This document shows, in pieces, positions 7,775-16,399 of a stretch of DNA of 64,000 bases; position 1 is the first letter of the stretch, and the number at the start of each line of letters is the position of its first letter. The position numbers were made by a program, and so were the translations under genes. The stretch covers positions 186,001 to 250,000 of the forward strand of contig NZ_JAASQJ010000003.1 of NCBI RefSeq assembly GCF_011762185.1, given 5' to 3'. The DNA comes from Dyadobacter arcticus (GTDB taxonomy: Bacteria > Bacteroidota > Bacteroidia > Cytophagales > Spirosomataceae). Under the pieces are notes generated by a model. The model did no database searches and was not told the DNA's origin. It was given only the letters and a program-made list of their open reading frames with translations.

Positions 7775-10195
7775 TCATTTCGGCTGAGGCAGATATACAA
7801 GGAATGTTGAACCTTTGCCTGGTTCGCTCTTCGCTGTAATGTACCCATGATGGTTTTGAACCACTTTTTTGCATAAGGCAAGGCCGATACCCGATCCGGA
7901 AAATTCGCTCCGGCCGTGAAGACGCTGGAACATTTGAAATATCTTGTCCAGATGCTTCTCATCAAATCCAATCCCATTATCAGCAATTTCCAGGCATAAG
8001 TATCTGTGGTCTGGAAGTGAAGTAGGCAGTACTTTCAGTTCGGCTGGCATGACCTCATGCCAGGATATGTTTATTTTGGAGGGCACATCAGGCTTTTTGT
8101 ACTTGATTGCATTGCTCAATAAATTTTGCATCAACTGGGTAAGCTGGGACGAATTCCCCCAAACAACCGGCAACGTTCCAACATGAATGTCCGTCTCCTG
8201 CTCCTGAATTGAAATCTCTAAATCTGCCAGCACACCTTTGACGATCTGGGTAAGCTGCACTGGCCTAAATTCATCGTTTCGGGTTGTTAGCCTCGAATAT
8301 GCGAGGAGATCATCGATCATCAGCGACATTCTTTTAGAAGCATCCTGAATCCGATCGAGCATAAATACGCCGTTTTCGTCCAATGCTCCGGCATAAGTAA
8401 TTTGCAACCTGGATCCGAAAGACTGGATTTTCCTGAGCGGTTCCTGCATGTCGTGACTGGCGGCATAGGCGAATTGCTGAAGATTATTATTGGAGTTGAC
8501 CAATTCAGCATTGGCCTGGTGCAATTCGGCCGTTCGTTGTTCTACCCTTTGTTCCAGTTCATTTGCAAGCTGACGGTAACGCTCTTCGCTCCTTTCCAAT
8601 TCCTGCCGGGATTTGACCTGCTCGGTTACGTCAAGCGCCATGTTGAGAATGGCATAAATTTCACCGTCCGAGTTGCATAGCGGCTTATAAGTATAATCGT
8701 AATAAAAAGTCTCCAACTTTCCGTCAATCATGATGTCACCCCTTGCACTTTTATCTGAGTGTGCCTCGCCTTTTTCATAGACATTTTTCAGAATAGACAG
8801 GAATGGCTGGCCTTCCAATTCAGGCAATGCTTGTCGCAGAGGCATTCCTATAACGGCGTCACCTTTCCCCCAAAGTTTTAGCATTGCCTCATTTGGAATG
8901 TCTATAATCATGTCTTCTCCTACAAAAAGCGCAGTCGCAACCGGTGCTTGTTCGACCAATGTTCGAAGGCGTTCCTCACTTTCCCTTAATTTATGTTCAG
9001 ATTCGATACGGTCTGTGATATCCATGACTATTCCTGAAATTGAAATGGGGTGACCGGTGCTATCGTATAAATAATTGCCAATGACCCGCACCCAATGGAT
9101 GGATTGGTCATTCCAGACAAATCTGGCCTCATACCTCAGCTCACCCGTTTCAATGGCCTTTGCATATGCCGCCAGACGCAGTAATATATCTTCCGGATGC
9201 ACATGAAGTACGAAAACGTCACGGCTGATGTTTACGTCCTCTTTACCAGTGATGATCCTGGCCAGGGTGGGGGAATGGATTATTTCGTTGGTGCCCAGCT
9301 TGATTAAAAATGAGCCGGCTCCGGATCCTTCGATGGTCATCGCGGCTTGCTGGTCGGCCCACAGCACTTTTTCTTGTGAGCTGATTTCGTGCGTGACGTC
9401 GCGCATAATGCCCGTGAAGCGATATGGCATTCCCTCTTCTGTAAAATATGCTTTGCCGTTGCAATGCAGCCATCTCAATATTTTGTCACTGGCGCCTAGC
9501 GCACGGTAACGGATATCATAAGCACTGCGTGATTTGTTATCAAGGGCTTGCGCTACTGCCAGTCGAACCCGCTCACGATCCTGATAATGAATGAATTGAA
9601 CAAGCGAGTCATAATTTAATTGCTCATCGGAAGGCATTCCATAAAGCGCTCTGCAATGGTCGTCAAACTGGACAACCTTATTGATCGGGTCCATATTCCA
9701 GGTTCCTAATCGTGCAGCCTGCAATGCAAATTTTAAATTCTCTTCGCTCTCTTTATGCGCTTGTTCCGAGCGTAGCTGATCGGTAATATCTATCATCGAA
9801 CCCACCATTCGAACAGGCTTGCCGTTAATTTGAATGGTGTAACCCCTGTCATGCACATTTGCGTATGAACCGTCGCTTCGGCGAAAACGATAGAAGTCAG
9901 ACCAATTGCTTTCCTCTTTTTCAATAATTAAATAAATATTTCGGATTACCCGCTCCTGATCTTCGGCATGGATGCGATCAAACCAGGAACCCGGGCCCGA
10001 TTCCAATTCGTCGGGACGGTAACCAAACCTTTCCTGCATTCCCGAGCTCCACCAAAAAGTGCCTTTTAAGAGGTCCCAATCCCAAATCACATCCCGGGTG
10101 GCCTTTGCTACGAGTTCAAATCTCTCGATAGCAACCAGCAGGTCGCCCTTAAGTGCATTAAGCGTGTCATTCAAGGGCAATAGTTCAGTCTGCAT
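7775..10195 (-). CDS. Multi-PAS sensor histidine kinase
   Basis: The protein has 806 residues with no membrane segment, so it is a soluble cytoplasmic sensor. Four PAS/PAC modules are visible at about 20-140, 150-270, 280-400 and 410-535, each closing with a GSMIDITDQ-, GIMRDVTH-, GIVMDITDR- or NMALDVTEQ-type PAC strand. A short coiled coil (LEQRVEQRTAELHQ) leads to the HisKA domain with phospho-acceptor H581 in SHDMQEPLRK. The HATPase domain (about 670-806) has the N box NLLSNAIKY, DNGIGF and GSGIGLAL. The bacteriophytochrome-like H box and multiple PAS domains are typical of Bacteroidota. No response regulator is adjacent, so the partner is unknown. Confidence 0.9.
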   Translation of the reverse strand: MQTELLPLNDTLNALKGDLLVAIERFELVAKATRDVIWDWDLLKGTFWWSSGMQERFGYRPDELESGPGSWFDRIHAEDQERVIRNIYLIIEKEESNWSDFYRFRRSDGSYANVHDRGYTIQINGKPVRMVGSMIDITDQLRSEQAHKESEENLKFALQAARLGTWNMDPINKVVQFDDHCRALYGMPSDEQLNYDSLVQFIHYQDRERVRLAVAQALDNKSRSAYDIRYRALGASDKILRWLHCNGKAYFTEEGMPYRFTGIMRDVTHEISSQEKVLWADQQAAMTIEGSGAGSFLIKLGTNEIIHSPTLARIITGKEDVNISRDVFVLHVHPEDILLRLAAYAKAIETGELRYEARFVWNDQSIHWVRVIGNYLYDSTGHPISISGIVMDITDRIESEHKLRESEERLRTLVEQAPVATALFVGEDMIIDIPNEAMLKLWGKGDAVIGMPLRQALPELEGQPFLSILKNVYEKGEAHSDKSARGDIMIDGKLETFYYDYTYKPLCNSDGEIYAILNMALDVTEQVKSRQELERSEERYRQLANELEQRVEQRTAELHQANAELVNSNNNLQQFAYAASHDMQEPLRKIQSFGSRLQITYAGALDENGVFMLDRIQDASKRMSLMIDDLLAYSRLTTRNDEFRPVQLTQIVKGVLADLEISIQEQETDIHVGTLPVVWGNSSQLTQLMQNLLSNAIKYKKPDVPSKINISWHEVMPAELKVLPTSLPDHRYLCLEIADNGIGFDEKHLDKIFQMFQRLHGRSEFSGSGIGLALCKKVVQNHHGYITAKSEPGKGSTFLVYLPQPK

Positions 10196-10348
10196 TGATT
10201 TGGGTTAAGGGAAGATTAGACACAGATTTGTAAAAATAGTAATATTCATGCAGACTGGATACGCCTTAACGAATAGTAAAGCCATTGCCTTTTACGCTTT
10301 TGAGAGAACAGAAAAATCTGAAACCAAATCAGCAAAACTACGATCCAT

Positions 10349-10987
10349 ATGAGAAACAAACCATTATATCTCCTGGCAGCCGCTGTTCTGGCATTAATGA
10401 GTTTTATTGATCTACCCAAAGGAAAGCCGGTAAGACTCTTTGATGGTAAAACATTCAATGGCTGGGAGGGAGATACTGTAAAAATGTGGAAAATAGAAGA
10501 CGGTGCACTGGCTGGTGGATCCTTAACCGAGACCGTCCCGCACAATGATTTTCTTTGCACCAGGAAAATCTATTCCAATTTTAATTTGAAATTAAAATTT
10601 AAACTTACTGGTAATGAGGGTTTTATCAATACTGGTGTTCAATTTCATAGCGTCAGGGCGAAGGACCCGGCTTACGAAATGATCGGCTACCAGGCCGACT
10701 TGGGTGATAAATACTGGGCGAGTCTTTATGATGAGTCTCGACGAAACAAAACCCTTATTGCTCCGGACTCGGTAACGATTGAGAAAATTCTGAAACGCAA
10801 TGAATGGAATGATTATGAAGTCCGCAGCGATAACGGGCACATTCAAATATTTTTGAATGGAAAGCAAACGGTGGATTATACGGAGACTGACAAATCCGTT
10901 CCGCAAAAGGGAATTATCGGTTTTCAGATACATGGAGGTGGAAAGGCCAAAGTATTTTATAAAGATGTTTTTATTGAGGAATTGTAG
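10349..10987 (+). CDS. DUF1080 / 3-keto-disaccharide hydrolase family protein
   Basis: The protein has 212 residues with a hydrophobic N-terminal signal (about 1-22). The jelly-roll domain begins with the diagnostic LFDGKTFNGWEG and contains MWKIEDGALAGG, DFLCTRKIYSNFNLKLKF, NTGVQFHS, YQADLG and GIIGFQIHGGG, all standard for DUF1080. Family members in Bacteroides cleave 3-keto-glycosides formed by Gfo/Idh/MocA dehydrogenases. It is followed 58 bp later by a Tat-exported Gfo/Idh/MocA oxidoreductase, which fits that pathway. Most likely periplasmic. The 153-bp gap upstream is shared with the divergent histidine kinase and should hold both promoters. Confidence 0.88.
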   Translation: MRNKPLYLLAAAVLALMSFIDLPKGKPVRLFDGKTFNGWEGDTVKMWKIEDGALAGGSLTETVPHNDFLCTRKIYSNFNLKLKFKLTGNEGFINTGVQFHSVRAKDPAYEMIGYQADLGDKYWASLYDESRRNKTLIAPDSVTIEKILKRNEWNDYEVRSDNGHIQIFLNGKQTVDYTETDKSVPQKGIIGFQIHGGGKAKVFYKDVFIEEL

Positions 10988-11045
10988 AGCGTTCATATAA
11001 AATGAGTTAACTATTATTGTTTCTTACACTTTTTTAAATTTCAAT

Positions 11046-12425
11046 ATGCACCCGACCCGCCGGAATTTTTTAAAAAACGTTACAGCTGCGTCAGCCTTAC
11101 TGGCCACCAACGGCATTGCGAAGCCTTTCAATATCATTAAAGACCTCAAAAAAATCAGCCCCAATGACAAAATTCGTTTTGCGACCATTGGAATGGGGAT
11201 TCAGGGAAATAGTGATACCAGATCCGCAATCCGGAGTACGCCGGAAGCCGAATTTGTAGCAGCGGCGGATCTTTATGACGGCAGACTAACCAGGGTAAAA
11301 GAGGTTTATGGAAAAGATATTTTCACTACAAGAGATTACCGGCAAATTCTGGATCGGAAGGATATTGATGCCGTGCTGATCGTCACGCCCGACCATTGGC
11401 ATGACCATATCACCAAAGCTGCATTGAAAGCCGGAAAGAATGTGTACTGCGAAAAACCGATGGTCCATCACATTGACGAAGGACATTCAGTGATTGACGC
11501 CTGGAAAAAAGCGGGCAAAACGATGCAGGTAGGAAGTCAGTCCGTCAGTTCTGCGTCCTATAAGGAAGCGAAAAAACTGGTACAGGCTGGCGAGATCGGT
11601 GAAATCAATTTTGTGGAATCGAACAATGACAGGTTTAACTCGATCGGCGCATGGAATTATTCCATTCCCACGGACGCGTCGGTCGACACCTTGGACTGGG
11701 ATACATTCCTGGGCGACGCTCCCAAAGTCCCTTTTGACTCCAAACGGTTTTTCCGGTGGCGAAACTACCGTGATTATGGAACAGGCGTCGCTGGCGATTT
11801 ATTTGTACACTTAATTACCGGGGTGCATTTCGTAACCGGTTCGCTTGGGCCGGAACGTATCCTGTCTTCTGGCGAGCTCAGCTATTGGAAAGACGGTCGC
11901 GATGTTCCCGACGTGCTGGTATCGATCCTGGATTACCCGAAGACTGACCTTCATTCGAAATTTCAAATGGTGTTGCGGGTGAATTTTGCCAATGCAGGTT
12001 CTATCAAAAATAACACCCGAATTGTAGGGACTGAGGGGCAGATCGAATTTACCCAAAATAACCTTGTTCTGAATAAGAAAAAACTGCCCAAAGCGCCTGG
12101 TTTTGCCGGTTACGATAGCTACAACACATTTTCGGAGAGTCAGCAGAAGGAATTTAAGATCCAATATGACGCACAGTACCCGGAAGATACCCGGAGAGTA
12201 GAGCCTGTAAAGGAAATTAAGTTTGAAGCGCCCAAGGGCGACGACGCGGATGCCAATCACTTCCGGGATTTTTTCGATAATGTCAAAAAAGGAAGCCTAG
12301 GAACCATCGAAGACCCGATTTTTGCTTTTAGGGCTGCCGCTCCGGTACTTGCTTGCAATAAAAGTTATTTCGAGAAAAAGATCGTCAATTGGGACCCGGT
12401 AGAAATGAAGCTTAAAAAGAAATAA
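11046..12425 (+). CDS. Tat-exported Gfo/Idh/MocA-family oxidoreductase
   Basis: The protein has 459 residues. It has a twin-arginine signal (TRRNFLKNVTAASALLATNG) and then a Rossmann fold with IRFATIGMGIQGNS as dinucleotide loop. The family's catalytic EKP motif is present in VYCEKPMVHH, and the C-terminal alpha/beta domain carries DYGTGVAGDLFVHLI, with the substrate-contacting His. Tat export implies folding around a tightly held NAD(P) before secretion, as in glycosidase-like or 3-keto-forming relatives. It is flanked by DUF1080 upstream and an esterase and an SDR downstream, so a role in oxidising sugars or glycosides at C3 is likely. The exact substrate is not readable. Confidence 0.9.
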   Translation: MHPTRRNFLKNVTAASALLATNGIAKPFNIIKDLKKISPNDKIRFATIGMGIQGNSDTRSAIRSTPEAEFVAAADLYDGRLTRVKEVYGKDIFTTRDYRQILDRKDIDAVLIVTPDHWHDHITKAALKAGKNVYCEKPMVHHIDEGHSVIDAWKKAGKTMQVGSQSVSSASYKEAKKLVQAGEIGEINFVESNNDRFNSIGAWNYSIPTDASVDTLDWDTFLGDAPKVPFDSKRFFRWRNYRDYGTGVAGDLFVHLITGVHFVTGSLGPERILSSGELSYWKDGRDVPDVLVSILDYPKTDLHSKFQMVLRVNFANAGSIKNNTRIVGTEGQIEFTQNNLVLNKKKLPKAPGFAGYDSYNTFSESQQKEFKIQYDAQYPEDTRRVEPVKEIKFEAPKGDDADANHFRDFFDNVKKGSLGTIEDPIFAFRAAAPVLACNKSYFEKKIVNWDPVEMKLKKK

Positions 12426-12457
12426 TCACCCACATTCCCGTCAACTAATCATCACTT

Positions 12458-13318
12458 ATGCGTATTCTGAAATTTGCCGCTCTTCTCTTTTTTTGTTCTG
12501 TTTGCAGCTTTGCGCAAACAGGCAAAGTGCTTGACAATCTGTCACTTCCTTCCAAACTTTTGAAATCCGAAAGGAAATTTGCGATTTATTTGCCACCTGA
12601 TTATGCAACTTCGGAGCGGAGTTATCCGGTGCTGTATCTGTTACACGGCGCGGGAGATAACCACACGGGCTGGGTGCAGTTTGGGGAAGTGCTCAACATT
12701 GCCGACAAGGCCATTCGCGAAGGCACTTCAACACCCATGATCATTGTCATGCCGGATGCCGATACAGGTAGGAGAGGATATTTCAATGATGTGAAGGGAG
12801 ACTGGCCGTATGAAGATTTCTTTTTCCAGGAATTGATGCCTTTTGTTGAAAAGAAATTTCGCATTAAAGCAGAGAAACGCTACCGCGCTGTGGCAGGATT
12901 ATCCATGGGTGGCGGCGGTAGTTTTATGTACGCATTGCACCATCCGGAATTATTTTCATCAGCATGTCCGTTAAGTGCTTCAACTGGACCTATTACTGTG
13001 GAAGATGCTAAAAAGAACCTTGTCCGCGACAATCCGGACATCGCCGATTCGACGGTAACCAAATATTATAACCGCCACAGTGCGTTAGCATTGGTCAACA
13101 ATATGCCGGATGCCGATAAAAAGGCCGTGCGCTGGTATATTGATTGCGGCGATGATGATTTTTTATTTGAAGGCAACAGTCTGGTTCACATTGCTTTGCG
13201 AAAAAAAGAAATTCCGCATGAGTTCAGGATCAGGGAAGGTGCGCATAACTGGACATACTGGCGAGAATCGTTGCCGACGGTCTTACAATTTGTATCCCAG
13301 GCATTTCATCAATACTAA
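12458..13318 (+). CDS. Exported alpha/beta-hydrolase esterase (esterase D / feruloyl-esterase-like)
   Basis: The protein has 286 residues with a Sec signal peptide ending near CSFAQ (residue 20). It has the fold of the putative esterase family that includes antigen 85, esterase D and the GH10-linked feruloyl esterases. The YPVLYLLHGAGDN oxyanion-hole segment, the nucleophile elbow G-L-S149-M-G-G, an Asp in YIDCGDDDF and the catalytic His in EGAHNWTYW are all present. It may remove acetyl or feruloyl groups from plant polysaccharides in the periplasm. It lies 32 bp after the Gfo/Idh gene and 4 bp before the SDR gene, so these three genes are likely one transcript. Confidence 0.85.
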   Translation: MRILKFAALLFFCSVCSFAQTGKVLDNLSLPSKLLKSERKFAIYLPPDYATSERSYPVLYLLHGAGDNHTGWVQFGEVLNIADKAIREGTSTPMIIVMPDADTGRRGYFNDVKGDWPYEDFFFQELMPFVEKKFRIKAEKRYRAVAGLSMGGGGSFMYALHHPELFSSACPLSASTGPITVEDAKKNLVRDNPDIADSTVTKYYNRHSALALVNNMPDADKKAVRWYIDCGDDDFLFEGNSLVHIALRKKEIPHEFRIREGAHNWTYWRESLPTVLQFVSQAFHQY

Positions 13319-13322
13319 GGGC

Positions 13323-14108
13323 ATGACCAAAGAGGAACTACCCGGAATAAAGCAATTTGATCTGACTGGCAGAGTGGCTATCATTACGGGCGGCTCAAAA
13401 GGTCTTGGATATGCAATGGCGGCTGGGCTGGCTTCTGCCGGTGCGAATGTAATACTGGTGAGCCGCAATGCTGATGAAGGAATGCACAGTGCGGCAGCGC
13501 TTGAAGGTTTATACAAACAGAAGGCGGTTTCGTTTGCCGCGGACATTACCAGTTTGTCACAAACGCAGGCGATGGCCCAGTTTGCGATGGACACTTTTGG
13601 GAAAATTGACATTTTGATCAACAGCGCAGGAATAAATATCAGAGGGCCGATCGACGAAATTTCTCCGGAGGATTTCAATAAAGTAATGGATACCAATGTA
13701 AACGGCACCTGGCTTTCGTCACGTGCCGTTACGCCTTTTATGAAGGCACAAAAAAGTGGGCGGATTATTAATTTGGGCAGTACGCTTGGACTGGTTGGTT
13801 TGGCAAACCGAACACCTTATACGGCCAGCAAAGGGGCGATCGTCCAGATGACGAGAGCATTGGGGATGGAATTGGCGCCTTTTAATATCAATGTCAATGC
13901 CATTTGTCCCGGGCCTTTTTTAACTGAAATGAACATTCCCATTGCTGATAGCGACGAAGCAAGGGATATCATCCTGGGTGCAACTGCATTGAAACGCTGG
14001 GCGCAGCTCCGTGAAATTCAGGGAGCCGCGATTTTTCTGGCCAGCGATGCGGCAAGCTATATGGTAGGTTCGGTACTGACTGTTGACGGCGGCTGGACGG
14101 CTCATTGA
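13323..14108 (+). CDS. Short-chain dehydrogenase/reductase (classical SDR)
   Basis: The protein has 261 residues from the ATG at 13323, 4 bp after the esterase stop. A longer in-frame extension back to 13110 overlaps the esterase and is not homologous to anything expected, so it is discarded. Classical SDR motifs are TGGSKGLG (cofactor loop), NSAGIN (an NNAG variant), the catalytic Ser in LGSTLGLVG and Y-T-A-S-K. The C-terminus ends LTVDGGWTAH, as in gluconate 5-dehydrogenase and 2-deoxygluconate dehydrogenase relatives. It probably reduces or oxidises a keto-sugar acid in the cytoplasm with NAD(P)H. Context suggests it completes the sugar cluster begun by DUF1080. Confidence 0.88.
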   Translation: MTKEELPGIKQFDLTGRVAIITGGSKGLGYAMAAGLASAGANVILVSRNADEGMHSAAALEGLYKQKAVSFAADITSLSQTQAMAQFAMDTFGKIDILINSAGINIRGPIDEISPEDFNKVMDTNVNGTWLSSRAVTPFMKAQKSGRIINLGSTLGLVGLANRTPYTASKGAIVQMTRALGMELAPFNINVNAICPGPFLTEMNIPIADSDEARDIILGATALKRWAQLREIQGAAIFLASDAASYMVGSVLTVDGGWTAH

Positions 14109-14125
14109 GCCGCATGATCTTAGCA

Positions 14126-14821
14126 TTAATCCCGCATCAATTTCAATGTCCTCTCTCCAACTGCTGTCTGTATACGCAGCAGATAGAATCCCGCTTCTGG
14201 CAGTTTCAGCTTTTGACTGGCCGCAGGATTTTCCTGTTTTTGAATCACCGAGCCCCGCTTGTCTGACAATGTGAGTGAGATGGCATGATCCGGCAGCGTA
14301 AGATTGATTACCCCGTCATGTGAAGGATTTGGAAATGCTGAAAAACGATCCAGACTTTCATTTTCAGGAATGACACTCACAATCCGGCTGATCGTAAATT
14401 CTCCATCGTAATCAACCTGTTTCAAACGATAGTAGCTGGTGGTTTGAAGGTTGTTATCGGTAAAATGATAGCTTTTCTCGCCCTGATAATCGCCTGCCCC
14501 ATCTACCCAGCCTATTTGTTCAAAATGTTTGCCGTCAATGGATTTTTGTATTTCGAAACCTTTATTACTGCTTTCCTCCGCGGTTTTCCATTCAAGTTCG
14601 GCATTGCCGTTGCTACGAAGATGACCTTTGAAACTGATCAGCCGAACAGGCAGCACCGACATATCGGTTGGGGTTAACGTTCCAATTACCCAATTGACTG
14701 AAAGATTGCCAACTGTTCCTGAATAGGCGGCACCATAAATGCCCGACGGAATGACTTGTTGGGCGTAAAGCTTTGTACAATACATCATCGTACAGAGGAT
14801 TATTAGTGTGATCTGTTTCAT
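14126..14821 (-). CDS. Small T9SS type A sorting-domain protein
   Basis: The protein has 231 residues. The signal peptide ends at LYAQ (about 21). A short Gly-rich stretch is followed by a fibronectin-like segment typical of Bacteroidota surface proteins (LPVRLISFKGHLRSNGNAEL, then ELEWKTAEE). The C-terminal 75 residues are a T9SS type A sorting domain: FSAFPNPSHDGVINL, a YLLRIQT strand and a final LKLMRD. It would be exported and anchored on, or released from, the cell surface. Its start overlaps the stop of the fibre gene at 14818 by 4 bp (ATGA), showing translational coupling with the S74 fibre proteins. It has no catalytic domain, so it may be an anchor or an accessory protein for the fibre. 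Confidence 0.82.
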   Translation of the reverse strand: MKQITLIILCTMMYCTKLYAQQVIPSGIYGAAYSGTVGNLSVNWVIGTLTPTDMSVLPVRLISFKGHLRSNGNAELEWKTAEESSNKGFEIQKSIDGKHFEQIGWVDGAGDYQGEKSYHFTDNNLQTTSYYRLKQVDYDGEFTISRIVSVIPENESLDRFSAFPNPSHDGVINLTLPDHAISLTLSDKRGSVIQKQENPAASQKLKLPEAGFYLLRIQTAVGERTLKLMRD

Positions 14822-16335
14822 TTTCCTGATGAAGTTTTTGCCGATACGCCGTTTGAAGTTGCTTTCAAACTGGCTTCTATGCTATGTAAAGAATCTTTTA
14901 ACTGGCTCATTTCCTGCTGCATGGCGGTTATTTGAGACGCCTGTGCTTTCAATGCTTTATTTTCTGATTTCAGTCTATTTTTATCAGATTGCAAAGCATT
15001 CAAAGAAGCATTCAACTCTTTAACCGACTCAATCAAATGCGGAATCAACCCATTATAGTTGACTGATTTGAACCCTTGCTCATCCGTTTTGACCAAGTCA
15101 GGAAATAAAGCTTCCACTTCCTGGGCGATCACGCCTGTTTGAATGGATTGGTCAAGGGTGCCGTCCTTCCAGAAATAACGGTAACCATTCAGTTCGGTCA
15201 GTTTGGCAAGGGTGTTGCTCAGGGGCGTAATGTTTCTTTTGAGCCTTTTGTCCGACGTTGAGAGAATACCGGATGCTATATGCGCGTTACCCTGCCCATC
15301 TACCCAGAATGACCATTTACCGTTGTGGTAAAAACCGATCTCGGTGTTTGATTTCATACCCATAAATGCTGAGGCGATATTATTGAAATCGTCGAGAAGA
15401 ACTCCGGCAGTTGTGTTTTCATTATGACGGATTCTTGGGCGGCTGCCTATGTCCAGGATGAATTCAGGAGCCAATACATTATCACCAATCCCAATTTTTC
15501 CGCTTCTTAAAACTGTAAGTGCATTGGAGCGGTTGGCCTCGCTGGAACCATTGCCAATTTGAAAAATACGATCGAAAAATATGGGCGTATTGCTCGGATT
15601 ATCATCTTTGTTATTGAACTGTCCGATGGAAGTGGAGGATTGTGCTTTGGCAAATGTGTTGTCGCCTGCTGAAAAGGAGGACTTGCCGCTGGCTACATTG
15701 TTGGATCCTATCGAAGTGGATGACAATCCGGAAGATTCCGAATTGAGTCCGAAAGAAGCAGAATATTTTCCGGTTTTATTGTCCTCCCAGGCAGTATTGA
15801 AAGGTAAGTTACGACCAACTTTAAAAGCTCCCTTTCGAGGATACCAGATAAGCATGTTCCCTGGATCAAGCTGCGGAAGAAAACCGCCCTGATCGTCGTC
15901 GCCGGTCTGGATTATTGGTGTATTGTTTTTCCACCTGTCTGCCTCGCCTGCGAATAGGGCGTAAGGGACGCTTGACATCTTTGTCAGCCCAAGATCAACA
16001 TAATTGGTTCCGCCAGTTGCATCCAATTCAACTTTCAAAGAGTGTTCGTATATATCCCAGCTGATGTTGAATGAACCACTTTTAACTGAACCTGCTCCCA
16101 CCAATACTGTAAAAACCCCTGAACTGGAAGTCGTCGTGTTTTGAGTTTCCTGATAAACCACAACATTGTCATCTGCATGCTGAATGATGGAAAATCTTAA
16201 ACCGATATTCGCATTCGCAACCGCTTTGCCAGCAGCATCCTTCGCCACTCCCTGAAAGCTAAACTTTTGCGGCGCCTGTGCGTAACCCGATAGTGCCAGA
16301 GTTACAAAAAGAAAAATTTTAATAAATGATCTCAT
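14818..16335 (-). CDS. Exported fibre protein with YadA-like head repeats and S74 chaperone domain (paralogue 1)
   Basis: The protein has 505 residues with a signal peptide ending ALSGYAQ. The N-terminal domain (about 20-140; PQKFSFQGVAKDA, NIGLRFSI, VELDATGGTNY, VPYALFAGEA) is a common Bacteroidota cell-surface module. Residues about 190-245 carry 14-residue Ser/Gly repeats such as SESSGLSSTSIGSNNVASG, like YadA-type left-handed beta-roll heads that trimerise. The C-terminal part is a peptidase S74 intramolecular chaperone: T-S361-D-K-R-L-K366 supplies the Ser/Lys pair of the self-cleavage site, then GYRYFWKDG, GVIAQEVEALFPDLV and a coiled coil to the end. It probably forms trimeric surface fibres. 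Paralogue 2 lies just upstream. Confidence 0.85.
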   Translation of the reverse strand: MRSFIKIFLFVTLALSGYAQAPQKFSFQGVAKDAAGKAVANANIGLRFSIIQHADDNVVVYQETQNTTTSSSGVFTVLVGAGSVKSGSFNISWDIYEHSLKVELDATGGTNYVDLGLTKMSSVPYALFAGEADRWKNNTPIIQTGDDDQGGFLPQLDPGNMLIWYPRKGAFKVGRNLPFNTAWEDNKTGKYSASFGLNSESSGLSSTSIGSNNVASGKSSFSAGDNTFAKAQSSTSIGQFNNKDDNPSNTPIFFDRIFQIGNGSSEANRSNALTVLRSGKIGIGDNVLAPEFILDIGSRPRIRHNENTTAGVLLDDFNNIASAFMGMKSNTEIGFYHNGKWSFWVDGQGNAHIASGILSTSDKRLKRNITPLSNTLAKLTELNGYRYFWKDGTLDQSIQTGVIAQEVEALFPDLVKTDEQGFKSVNYNGLIPHLIESVKELNASLNALQSDKNRLKSENKALKAQASQITAMQQEMSQLKDSLHSIEASLKATSNGVSAKTSSGK

Positions 16336-16399
16336 GAATGGTGTGTAGTTATTGAATTTAAGATAAGTGTGTTTGAATTAGCTGACGCAGGTACCAGCA

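Noticed and set aside
13110..13322. Possible N-terminal extension of the SDR gene into the esterase gene
   Set aside because: The extension is the esterase read in another frame and is not SDR-like; the family start is the ATG at 13323, 4 bp after the esterase stop.
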